The notes below the pieces were generated by a model that worked only from the letters and a program-made list of their open reading frames with translations, had not been told where the DNA came from and ran no database searches. From Carpediemonas membranifera (lineage: Eukaryota > Fornicata), in the NCBI GenBank assembly GCA_019828565.1, contig JAHDYR010000033.1:160369-224368 (forward strand): DNA of 64,000 bases. Direction: 5' to 3'. The stretch's first letter is position 1, and every line of letters begins with the position of its first letter. Shown piece after piece: positions 39,850 through 48,141 of the stretch. The position numbers and the translations under genes are program-made.

Positions 39850-40222
39850 GCTAAATGCTGTGTTTTGGACAATTGGTCGTGTTCAGGCAGATTTTTTTCG
39901 TGCAAAGTGCAGGCTAATACGCGCCCTTAAACTGTGGGATCAGCCGCTGGGTAAATATACTGAGAAAAAACCATATAGCTGAGTTCACTGTCTTGTGCTG
40001 AATACGGTGGCGCCATTTATTTCTCTGAATCGCTAAGTTTTGTCAGCGTTGACCGCGCACGACCGGTCGTCCTTACGCGATGTCACCAACACCATCATAT
40101 TCTTCCCCCTGATATTCTACGTGTCCCCCAGTCTGGATTCGTGGTCTGCAATATTCACAGAGATATTCGCCTTCTCTTTCGCGAATTTGACTCTGATCAA
40201 GTCGAAAACCGAAAAAACGACC

Positions 40223-40340
40223 ATATCTCGAAATCTACACGTTGGAATCGGTACCAGAGTGATTTTGCGCATATGTACATCCCGTCAGCAGTCTGCAAAA
40301 TCACTCTCATACCGATTCCAACGTGTCAATTTTGAGATAT
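40223..40340. repeat. 46-bp inverted repeat
   Basis: Arms 40223-40268 and 40295-40340 match with about five mismatches around a 26-nt loop (central part CACGTTGGAATCGGTA). It is 250 bp upstream of the GNAT start. It may be a hairpin element or a transcribed structure. Confidence 0.75.
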
Positions 40341-40517
40341 TGCTCGTTTCATCGTTTTGCCTTAACCTGCGTCGCAAAGAAGTCGAAATCAGTGCTTAGA
40401 CCGCACTGGACCTCTTTACAGGCTCTCTGCATACGCGCTTTAGTATGCAATGAAGGTATTCATTTTCCCGTAAATTGTTTAAATTCAATGAATACTTCAT
40501 TTTCGGTCCGGAAGAAA

Positions 40518-40575
40518 TAGATAATCTAGGTTTTTTAGGCCCTAGATTATCTAGAAAAAATCGTAGATTATCTAC
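40518..40575. promoter_or_regulatory. TAGATTATCTA motif array upstream of GNAT gene
   Basis: TAGATAATCTAGG (40518-40530), CCTAGATTATCTAG (40541-40554) and GTAGATTATCTAC (40563-40575) lie within 60 bp and end 13 bases before the ATG. The core is a near-palindrome. The same core occurs three times at 54670-54731, where no gene is evident downstream. Confidence 0.7.
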
Positions 40576-40588
40576 CGACTTTCACAGT

Positions 40589-41412
40589 ATGAGAGGAGTT
40601 GATGACATCGATCATCGCTTCTTCATGTTTGTTCACCCAGTGTTGCCCAGGTATTTACCCAGATTGGTTGCGATTCGTGACTGCAAGACTGATTCCATCA
40701 TTTCGGCCTTGTTGCTCACGAAGGAGTCATACAACACCGAAGCTACTGATGAAACCCCTTCCGAGCTGCGCCAGGACTTATATGTTGTGGTTATTCGCAC
40801 GGCATTCTATGCCAGGGGCAATGGTCTCGCCACGATTCTTCTTTCGGTTGCCTCTGCCGGACAGAGGATCCGCCTGCAGTGTGTAAGTTCTCTTGTGCCA
40901 GCCTACCAGCGTATGGGGATGTCCATCTCCAAGCAAAAAGTCCACGATGGAGTACCTGGATGATGCGAAACTGGTGACCATGGAGGCAACATACGGCCCG
41001 AACAAGTGGACGAAGCTCGGTGAGAGTCTCGTTGCTTGCCATGGATATGCCATGAAGTCCTGGAGGGCTCCCCCGTCCGTCGACTACGGTACGGCTTTTC
41101 ACTTCTGTGGACCAGGTCCAGCCTCCCCCAAAGAGAACCCAAGCCACCCAACCCACCCTGCCCACCAAGCCCTCGGACAAGCTCAACCGCTACATTAAGC
41201 GTCTGAGGAAGAGTGTTACCCCGCACCCGACGCGCAAGAAGCAACGTGAGATAATCATCGCCCTTTACGACAGCAACCGAAGGGATTTGGTCCAAAAGAT
41301 CGTGGATAAGAGATCAAAGATGCGTAAGGATTACCAGAAAGAGAACTATTTCGAGGAAGAGTGGTACCATCTGCTGTCTGAGAAGGAAGATGAGGAAGAG
41401 AATGAAGATTAA
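40589..41412 (+). CDS. GNAT-like N-acetyltransferase, with one frame break and a possible 37-nt intron
   Basis: Residues 60-100 read DLYVVVIRTAFYARGNGLAT followed by a hydrophobic helix and VPAYQRMGM. This fits the acetyl-CoA-binding RGxGxA motif and the following strand and Tyr of GNAT enzymes. The frame changes at the A-run near 40938. The next segment (MEYLDDAKLVTMEATYGPNK) runs to about 41078; removing 41079-41115 (GTCGAC...ACCAG) joins it to a basic, then acidic, tail (DKLNRYIKRLRKSVTP...DEEENED). GNAT enzymes acetylate amines, lysines or N-termini; the substrate is unknown. Convergent with the gene ending at 41433. Confidence 0.6.
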
Positions 41413-41432
41413 ATGAAGAAGCAGTCGATTTA

Positions 41433-42119
41433 TTACTCATTTGAGTTGACGTTAGCTGCGTGGAAGAGCAGGAGGCTCGCGTAAACGGGTATACGCAGAA
41501 CATCACGAGCCTCTGCAGCGGCACGGGCAGCGTTCCTCTTCTCAATCACAGCGGCGAGGTCCTTGAAGGTCTTCGAGTGCTTCTTGAGGACAAGCTGCGG
41601 ACGCTCGAAGATGAGCTTAGAGTCCTTGCGGCACACACTCTCCAGAAGGACCTCTCTGACCTTGTCGACAGAGATACCAAGCCTCTGGGCGACGAAGGCG
41701 TAAGCGCGGGGGCGGACCGACTGAGGGATGCCGTGGAACAGCTCGCGGTACTCACGGACAGTTGCCAAGAGAGGGCTGCCATGGTCGACCTCATCTCCTT
41801 CGGCGTCCAGGCTGATGAGGGCCCTGAAGCGCTTCTCCTTGGCCTCAGAAGACTCGCCCTTGTACTGCGCCATGATCTGCTCAATGCTATCGAGAGAACG
41901 GAACTCCGCTTCATCCCTAAGATCCTCCGGAACGAATGTGGGGAGGTCATTGGGGCGTCTGTCAACCACCTCATTGCAAATGCGGTTTCCGGTGGCGACA
42001 TCGGCAGCGGAGATGCTTCCAGCAGCGTGCTCCTTTTCTAAGTAAGTAGAAATCATTTCCACAGCGTTTAGACGCTTTCTGCCCTTGCTCTTAGCAGTAT
42101 TACTCCGTTTCGGAGGCAT
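41433..42119 (-). CDS. Unknown protein, 228 aa
   Basis: An intact ATG-started frame (MPPKRSNTAKSKGRKRLNAV) with a basic N-terminus and an otherwise helical, charged sequence. No domain is recognised. Its start codon lies 14 bases from the border GTGCACTTTATGCTCG of intergenic block copy 3. It therefore holds the position relative to OTU-3 that gene A holds relative to OTU-1, but it is not visibly homologous to gene A. Confidence 0.75.
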   Translation of the reverse strand: MPPKRSNTAKSKGRKRLNAVEMISTYLEKEHAAGSISAADVATGNRICNEVVDRRPNDLPTFVPEDLRDEAEFRSLDSIEQIMAQYKGESSEAKEKRFRALISLDAEGDEVDHGSPLLATVREYRELFHGIPQSVRPRAYAFVAQRLGISVDKVREVLLESVCRKDSKLIFERPQLVLKKHSKTFKDLAAVIEKRNAARAAAEARDVLRIPVYASLLLFHAANVNSNE

Positions 42120-42133
42120 AACGTTTCTTCAAG

Positions 42134-42530
42134 GTGCACTTTATGCTCGCAACGAAATTAGAAAACCAAACGAAGAAAGGAGAAGAGTATCGATCCTCAA
42201 ACGCTGGCAAGCATGTGTATATCACTAAAACAACATCATGAGAGCTCTGTGGCCTCGAATGGCCTGTAATAGAACCTAAACAACATCAACAATTGTAACT
42301 CGTCGAGGAAGCGTTGAGATGAACTATAAACGCGGGAATGGATCAAACAATGGATTTAAGAGTGGCATACAAGGCCAGAATACCGCAATTATCGTCCGTT
42401 GATCCACGTGACCTCCATCTTGGTCGGTATCCAGAGAAAGCCCTTCAGACGCTCGCAACACAACATTTAGAAGACTTATCGTGAATGGCTCCTTCCATGA
42501 TGGACCTTCACCTGGACATGCCATCTCTGA
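42134..42530. repeat. Conserved intergenic block, copy 3
   Basis: Same orientation as copy 1: it begins GTGCACTTTATGCTCGCAAC and keeps GATCCACGTGACCTCCATCT and GGTCGGTATCCAGAGAA. The rest is more diverged than between copies 1 and 2. Confidence 0.85.
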
Positions 42531-42648
42531 CATGTCCAATGGTCTCCATTGAGCTCGCATTCATCCCTCTGAGCATCCGCCCCATGGTCCAATCAGATGC
42601 CCAATCAAAATTCTGCACCGAAGTGCCCCGAGGACCTCCTCTGAGTTC

Positions 42649-42813
42649 ATAAGGCTCTCAGAGCCTTATACACCAATTCGAAATCGTGTATAAGGCTCTC
42701 AGAGCCTAATGAATCTCCCGCGCCGTTGCCTACTGATACTGGTCATTTTTCCGCATGGTTTATTAGGCTCTCAGAGCCTTATGAATTTTTTCATTAGGTC
42801 CTGAGAGCCTTAT
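42649..42813. promoter_or_regulatory. Four-copy palindrome array upstream of OTU-3
   Basis: AAGGCTCTCAGAGCCTTA-type sites (8-bp arms around one base) occur at 42649-42669, 42689-42708, 42762-42782 and, with changes, 42793-42813. The last ends five bases before the OTU-3 ATG. Such a dense array is a strong candidate operator or iteron-like binding region. Confidence 0.8.
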
Positions 42814-42817
42814 AATC

Positions 42818-44182
42818 ATGCAATCGGTTTTCGACTTCTACATGCTCTTGAAGCGTTCGAAAACGTTTGGTAAGCAGTTCTTTATCTTCTATGACAGCGC
42901 TGAGATTAGTCAGGCCTCATCAAACGCGCAGGAGATGATCAAGTGCTCACTTCTTCGTAAGTTCCTTCTGCCCGATGACAAGATCCTCACCGCCCTTCTT
43001 CGTGATCGTAAGTACTTTCCCCATACCTTTTTACACAGATATTGGCTGGAAAACGCTTCGCAAGCTCTTCAGGTCGCCTCACCTTATCCTGCACCTAAGA
43101 GAAACTGCCGAGGCTCAGCTTGAGCTGATCACGACATCGGCTGAGCTGAAGAAGGTCATGGGAGATCATGCCTACGACAGCCTTGTCCAGAAGGTCCGCC
43201 GAGAAGTGTCTTCGGATCACGAGCACGACGTTGGAGGTAAGTACTCCAAATAACTCCTGCTTATTCAGTCCTTTCGCTGCTCCGTGAGCGCATAATGCGC
43301 AAGGTGAAGCCAGGAAGGTCGGGGGTCGTCCGTTCGTTCAAGAACAACGCCGAGCCTGAGCTGTCGGACCCGGTCGACGTGCAGTTCGACCGGATAAGGC
43401 ACCTGGACGCGCTTCTGATGGACTCTCCCGTCCACAGAAGTACCCTGAGTGGCACATCGCGCCTCCTGCGCCGCCATCTTGCCGTGGAACACAACGGTGC
43501 GATCCGTGATTTGAAGAGGGAGCTTTGGCAAGCCCGGGCCAAGATTGAAAAGCTCGAGACGGAGAAGCTTGTGCCCTTGAAGAAGGAGGCTGAGGTCATA
43601 GACCTGGATCGGGAGGCTTTGGTGGCCGCAGACCCCAAAGATGACGTCCAGACCATCATGGAGAAGACCGCTAAGAAGTTTAAGAACGATACAAGCTCTC
43701 TGAAGCGGTCTGAGGTGCCTGGGGATGGCTCATGCATTCTCAGCGCCATGCATCTCATCAGGACTGGGTCCCAGCCTACTGTTGGTGAGAAGCTTCAGCT
43801 GTACGAGGACATCCGATCCTTCTGTGAGGGCAAGGGGTTCGAGGGCGACCCGTTCTCTGAGATGCCTGGCTCCCCTTTCCCCTGGGCAGACCATGAGGCC
43901 ATCCAGGCCAGTGTAGAGCTGAGTCACACTCCGGTAATCATCACCCAGATCGACGAGGACCTTACCTGCCTCTGGGTCCACAAAGGTTGGGAAGATTCAG
44001 AGTTCTTGCCCATCCAGGATGCGACGCTGGACAAGATCTTAGGTCTTTGTGAGAGCATGAAGCTCACTCAGTTCATCGTCATCGAGAATCGTCATGCCTG
44101 TGTCTACAGTCTTCCGGACCGCAAGCGCAAGGCAGAGCCCGAGAAGCGTGCTACTCGTCCGGAGGATGTCACCCGCTCATAA
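42818..44182 (+). CDS. OTU-3: OTU-like cysteine protease, two short introns
   Basis: Exons 42818-43007, 43039-43236 and 43269-44182 join in frame to 433 codons. The introns (43008-43038, 31 nt; 43237-43268, 32 nt) both start GTAAGTAC and end CAG. A coiled segment (DLKRELWQARAKIEKLETEK) precedes the OTU-like domain, with GDGSCILSAMH (Cys at about 285) and NRHACVY (His at about 405). Length and layout match OTU-1, but sequence similarity is low outside the motifs. It appears intact and is probably active on ubiquitin-like conjugates. Convergent with the SET gene, with a gap of 30 bp. Confidence 0.85.
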
Positions 44183-44212
44183 ATGATTGATTGAATTGAT
44201 ATCTCTTCAAGT

Positions 44213-45214
44213 TTATTCACTCTTGCCTTGAGTCATGCGCGCAGTGTGGAAGCGCTTACGGGCGGGGTTGGACTTGGTCTTCCGCTTGCGGGGCTGCGGC
44301 TTGACCTGCAGTATTTTGAACTGCTCCACCTTTCGAGCGAGGTAGTGAGGGTCATCTATGGCGAGACTCTTGAAGCGAGCAATCGGGTGCTCCTCTTCAT
44401 CGGCCTCAAAGTAGGTCTCGCCATAATCGATGCGCAAGAACTCGCCGCGAACGATGTTGGCAGTGGCCCTGACCGATATCACTGGCAGGCCATCCACCAA
44501 GACGTCCACGAACTCACAGTTGACATCGTCAGGGCTGTGGTTAATCAGGTGGACACCCGCTGCGGCCGACATGGCATCGACGGCGACCTGACTGTCAGCG
44601 AATGACATGCTGTGTAATGGTAATGGAATATGCGAAACAAACACCATCTGGCCGTTGTTGCTGGCCGTCTCAGCATCGGGAATCAGCTTCCCGAAGTATA
44701 TGCCGAGACATGTGCCAGCTGAGATATCCTCAGTGGCAATCATGCCTCGGCCGACGCTCTGCGTCCGATTGAGGGCCGGATGGTCGGGCTCCTGGGTCAG
44801 ACGGGGGTCGCAACGGGTCTCGGATGAGATCCAGGCCGGAGCAGGAATGGCCTGAAGGCTTATCTCATCCGAAATCAGCCGCTTGACGTCCTGCAGGTCT
44901 GAACCCGGGTAAACATGCGTCCACCTAGGGTGGACGTGCATGACGGACCCCTCGACGGAGTCCTCCTCGGCTTCAGACGAGCTGGATGAATGGGAAGGCG
45001 ACTCGGGAGGCGGAGGAGGAGGAGAATCTTGCTCCTTACCATCCTCGGGCGACTCGGGAGGCGGAGGAGGAGGTGATGCTGCCGTTACAGTCGTTTCCGC
45101 AGGACGTTGATCCTGCGGAGAAGCAGATGACTCAAAAGTCTTGTTGGGTGGATTTTGAGTCCTTCTCTTACCTACCGGTTGCTGCTTCCTTGCGGACATC
45201 TTTCTTCTCGCCAT
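44213..45214 (-). CDS. SET-1: SET-domain protein, about 333 aa
   Basis: I chose the ATG at 45214 (MARRKMSARKQQPVGKR); an in-frame ATG at 45301 is also possible. A basic start is followed by Pro- and Ser/Glu-rich linkers (PPPPPPESP twice). The SET domain runs roughly from residue 150 to 290: VGRGMIATEDISAGTCLGIY, then HLINHSPDDVNCEFV, then IVRGEFLRIDYGETYF. These match the GxG, NHS and DYGE motifs for S-adenosylmethionine binding and catalysis. No post-SET Cys cluster is seen. Likely a protein lysine methyltransferase; the target is unknown. Divergent from the CHAT-like gene. Confidence 0.8.
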   Translation of the reverse strand: MARRKMSARKQQPVGKRRTQNPPNKTFESSASPQDQRPAETTVTAASPPPPPPESPEDGKEQDSPPPPPPESPSHSSSSSEAEEDSVEGSVMHVHPRWTHVYPGSDLQDVKRLISDEISLQAIPAPAWISSETRCDPRLTQEPDHPALNRTQSVGRGMIATEDISAGTCLGIYFGKLIPDAETASNNGQMVFVSHIPLPLHSMSFADSQVAVDAMSAAAGVHLINHSPDDVNCEFVDVLVDGLPVISVRATANIVRGEFLRIDYGETYFEADEEEHPIARFKSLAIDDPHYLARKVEQFKILQVKPQPRKRKTKSNPARKRFHTARMTQGKSE

Positions 45215-45372
45215 ATCTTCGTTCTCTTTTTTTTTCTCGCAACTCCCGATCCGAAGAACAGGCGCATCGCTGATCAGATCCGAACAATACTGCAGTAGCA
45301 TGCATAAATAGTGTAGCAATGAAGGTATACCTCTTTACTTGGATCAAAAGCTTGTCCTTTGCTTCAAATCAA

Positions 45373-45405
45373 AATGTGCCATTCATGAAAAAAAAAAGGC
45401 ACATT
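45373..45405. promoter_or_regulatory. Inverted pair AATGTGCC/GGCACATT before the CHAT-like gene
   Basis: Eight-bp arms at 45373-45380 and 45398-45405 flank an A-rich loop and end four bases before the ATG at 45410. It fits the pattern of start-proximal inverted motifs. Confidence 0.55.
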
Positions 45406-45409
45406 GCAA

Positions 45410-46414
45410 ATGGACGAGAAATACGGAGAATTCGGCACGCGACGCATCAGTAAGGACCAAGAAGTCTTTGAATGTGTCTGTGGTAAGGTTCAGCTCAGGC
45501 GTGGACATCGCGGGATCGGTTTCAAGTCTTCTTCCTCTCACGAGTGTCCTTTTACAACAGAGAAGTTGATTAACCGACGGGTGCTAATCACCATCGAGCC
45601 GCTGCATGGTTTCGAGACCCCGACTCAGCCCTACCCCGTCTTCCGCGTGGAAAGTCTTGCCAACTCATCTGGCTATCATTTCAAGCTCAAGACGGCTCTA
45701 GAGCTCGTTGATGATGAGTGGCTGACTGCCGTTGCCCGCACCTTTAAGTCTACGTCCCATCTGGCCGAGGTACTTGAGGAGTTGGCGTCGCAGTACTCTA
45801 ACTTCGACACTTACTGGGTGATATCGGGTCATTCTGATACAGAAACGTCGCGTATGATCATTGATACGTCTACGAACGAGTTTCTGTATCACCATGATCT
45901 GGTCCAGCTCATCCTCAGGTCATTCGAGAGCCCTTCCTTGGTGAGATCGACGCGTGTGCGTCTGATTTACTTTGCCACCTGCTCCGGACTCGACAGATCT
46001 GAGGAGTCTCAGCTGTGCAGTGCTATTTCGACAGCCAAGTACAAGAACACATGCATTATCCTCACTCCTGAGAAGGTTCTGGCGCATGAGCTTGTTCTCC
46101 AGGACGCCTATTGGCTCTACCGCGTGACATGCCTCGACAATCCTCTTTTCTTTCTGACGAAGTACTTCTCTGGCTATCGTTTCGCGCCTGGCTCAGCAGG
46201 AAGACGGATTATAGCCAATGGTTCCTTGTCATTTCCCAACGAGGCCAGGGTCATCATGTCTGAGACTAGCTATGCCCGGCCCATTCCTCTTCCTGAAATG
46301 CAAGACATCGTTTCTGATGTCAACGAGTATGACCCGTTAAGAACCGACCAGAGAAGACTTATGAATGATCGATACATAAGCATGATGACCCGTGCGCTTG
46401 AGAGAGACGTGTAG
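45410..46414 (+). CDS. CHAT/caspase-like cysteine protease, 334 aa
   Basis: The ATG at 45410 is the first in frame. The N-terminus has a CVCGKVQLRRGH segment that could bind metal. The core reads YWVISGHSDTETSRMIID with His at about 141, and VRLIYFATCSGLDRSEES with Cys at about 191. The order (strand-GH, about 50 residues, strand-xCxG) is that of the caspase-haemoglobinase (CHAT or C14-type) fold. The family includes separase-like and caspase-like proteases. Substrate and regulation are unknown, and no propeptide is obvious. Divergent from SET-1, with a 195-bp gap. Confidence 0.65.
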   Translation: MDEKYGEFGTRRISKDQEVFECVCGKVQLRRGHRGIGFKSSSSHECPFTTEKLINRRVLITIEPLHGFETPTQPYPVFRVESLANSSGYHFKLKTALELVDDEWLTAVARTFKSTSHLAEVLEELASQYSNFDTYWVISGHSDTETSRMIIDTSTNEFLYHHDLVQLILRSFESPSLVRSTRVRLIYFATCSGLDRSEESQLCSAISTAKYKNTCIILTPEKVLAHELVLQDAYWLYRVTCLDNPLFFLTKYFSGYRFAPGSAGRRIIANGSLSFPNEARVIMSETSYARPIPLPEMQDIVSDVNEYDPLRTDQRRLMNDRYISMMTRALERDV

Positions 46415-46457
46415 TAAACAGATATATATACAATTTATGATCATCTCTCACTAAACA

Positions 46458-47681
46458 CTAAACAATCGGTCTCATGCCCTCTACTCGCTTATAGACAACC
46501 TTACATTTGCTGCAGAGGGGAACGATGTACAACTTGCCATCAATGGTGTACTGCACTTCCTCAGAGCAATGCTCACAGTACCACCAGTGACAGCCTCGGC
46601 AGCAAAGAAGAGTAGAAGCCTGTTCTTCTGCTTTCTTCGTGTTCTTGGATCTTAGGCCCTTTTTGCACGCCTGGCACTTGTTGCTAGAGCCGGTAATATA
46701 GCACGCGGGACAGTAGTCCTTCTTGCCCTTCGTCCTGACACATTGCTCGTGCAGGAAACCTTTGCAAGCACAGCATCTCCTGAACGTAGTGCCGTCTGGA
46801 TTGAAGAACCACTCGGGGGTACCACACACAAGACATCCAAATAGCATTTTGCGCTGATGAAGGCTAAGGAAAGTCGTCTTACATGTCTCGGGTTCGGTAG
46901 GCGGGTCTCTCACACGGGTCTCTGAGACAACGTCGTTGATCAGGACCTTAATACGGTCAACAACAGCATCGGACACGTTGTTAGACACCTGCTGCAGATC
47001 GTCGTCACCAAGCCTGGGTCGCTTGGCTTCCTCGTCGTCAAAGACGATCTTCTTCCGAACCGGCACCGATCGATCTGTCGTTGACTGAGGTGTGTCTGCT
47101 TCATCACCAACACCAAGTGAAGACAGTTGCGTAGTCGACCGTATCGGTGGGATCTCTGCCTTGATCATCGTAGTCGGGGTCGATTTGACCGTTGCCTTTT
47201 GCTTGACAGGCTTATATCTCACCCGGTTGATCACAGGCAAGTTCTCAAGGCTGATTGAGTCGGAAACATCGTTCAGTCCAGCATCTGAGAGAACTTCTGA
47301 GAGCATCTGGCGGAACTCGGCATGGCAGGGCTGACTACGGACAGCAATGTGCTGCATGACAGAGCCATTGTACTCCGCAGAGGGTCTAACTGCTGTTATA
47401 AACGTAGTAACGCCGACAACAGTCGTCCGCCTGACCTGTTCCCGGAGTTCAATTGACTTGAACCCAGGGCATTCGGCGGCGACCCTGCGCTGGACCTCCA
47501 GAAGTACCTTATGGATGTCGCGTGCACTCAAGCCGAGGTCAGTTGCCTCGTCGTCCTCAAATACTGAAGAAACAACGGCTGTAACAAATGAACGACGGAG
47601 ATTTGCGAGCTTACTGTTGCCATACTGTCTGATGGGGGGCGTAGCAGCAATAGGTTCTGGTACAGACACTTCTGAATTCAT
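46458..47681 (-). CDS. PHD-like zinc-finger gene 2, 407 aa
   Basis: An intact frame with an ATG start. The N-terminal 150 residues are helical; a linker follows. The C-terminal part is Cys-rich: LFGCLVCGTPEWFFN, RRCCACKGFLHEQCVR, YCPACY, KCQACKKGL, LLCCRGCHWWYCEHC and LCSKCKVVY. That is about five or six C-x2-C pairs with His in PHD/RING-like positions. It is the intact relative of the 35.4-36.7 kb gene. Likely a nuclear zinc-binding protein; histone reading is possible, but not shown. Divergent from the small ORF at 47777, with two ACATTTGTC sites (47713-47721, 47764-47772) between the two starts. Confidence 0.75.
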   Translation of the reverse strand: MNSEVSVPEPIAATPPIRQYGNSKLANLRRSFVTAVVSSVFEDDEATDLGLSARDIHKVLLEVQRRVAAECPGFKSIELREQVRRTTVVGVTTFITAVRPSAEYNGSVMQHIAVRSQPCHAEFRQMLSEVLSDAGLNDVSDSISLENLPVINRVRYKPVKQKATVKSTPTTMIKAEIPPIRSTTQLSSLGVGDEADTPQSTTDRSVPVRKKIVFDDEEAKRPRLGDDDLQQVSNNVSDAVVDRIKVLINDVVSETRVRDPPTEPETCKTTFLSLHQRKMLFGCLVCGTPEWFFNPDGTTFRRCCACKGFLHEQCVRTKGKKDYCPACYITGSSNKCQACKKGLRSKNTKKAEEQASTLLCCRGCHWWYCEHCSEEVQYTIDGKLYIVPLCSKCKVVYKRVEGMRPIV

Positions 47682-47776
47682 GAGAATTTCTATCCAAGCT
47701 GTTTACGTTGTTACATTTGTCTATTTACGTAGACTCCTGGCATTGACAATACCTAAAACTGCGACATTTGTCGATC

Positions 47777-47992
47777 ATGATTCGAGCAACTAGCCACCAA
47801 AAGGTAGAAACGGTAACGTCAGGGCTCGTGGAAGTTGCCAAAGTACAAGATTCTTACCAAATAATCCGAAAAACTGCTCAGGGCTTGCGAAAGGAAGAAG
47901 AAATCAACAAAAAGGTGAATGACACAGAGTTTCTGCTGCAAGAGATACGCGATTTGTTTATAGATGCCATACAGACGATGAGGGACAAGTAA
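47777..47992 (+). CDS. Small ORF, 71 aa, unknown
   Basis: An ATG-started helical, charged peptide (MIRATSHQKVETVTSGLVEV ... LLQEIRDLFIDAIQTM) five bases after an ACATTTGTC motif. It could form a coiled coil. No family is recognised. Confidence 0.45.
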   Translation: MIRATSHQKVETVTSGLVEVAKVQDSYQIIRKTAQGLRKEEEINKKVNDTEFLLQEIRDLFIDAIQTMRDK

Positions 47993-48000
47993 AAATGACA

Positions 48001-48071
48001 TTCACTAGCTTTGCTTCTCATTTCACATATTCTTGTGAAATATGTGAAATGTGAAACAGATTCTAGTGAAT
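48001..48071. repeat. Nested inverted repeats
   Basis: ATTCACTAG (about 48001-48009) pairs with CTAGTGAAT (about 48063-48071). Between them TTTCACATATT pairs with AATATGTGAAA, followed by a further GTGAAATGTGAAA. It resembles the start-proximal motif arrays, but the next coding sequence is a truncated DIRS-like element, so any gene it served may be lost. Confidence 0.6.
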
Positions 48072-48141
48072 CTCATTTTTTCTTGCACTTTTTGGAGTAT
48101 CTCCAGGGTATCTCCCGGGAGACTCTAGCCATTCTTACAGT

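Noticed and set aside
42649-42813. CRISPR array
   Set aside because: The repeats are short palindromes with irregular spacing in a eukaryotic promoter; no regular spacers or cas genes.
35439-47681. Endogenous giant virus or Polinton
   Set aside because: No capsid, packaging ATPase, protein-primed DNA polymerase or retroviral-type integrase with long inverted repeats is seen; genes have spliceosomal introns.
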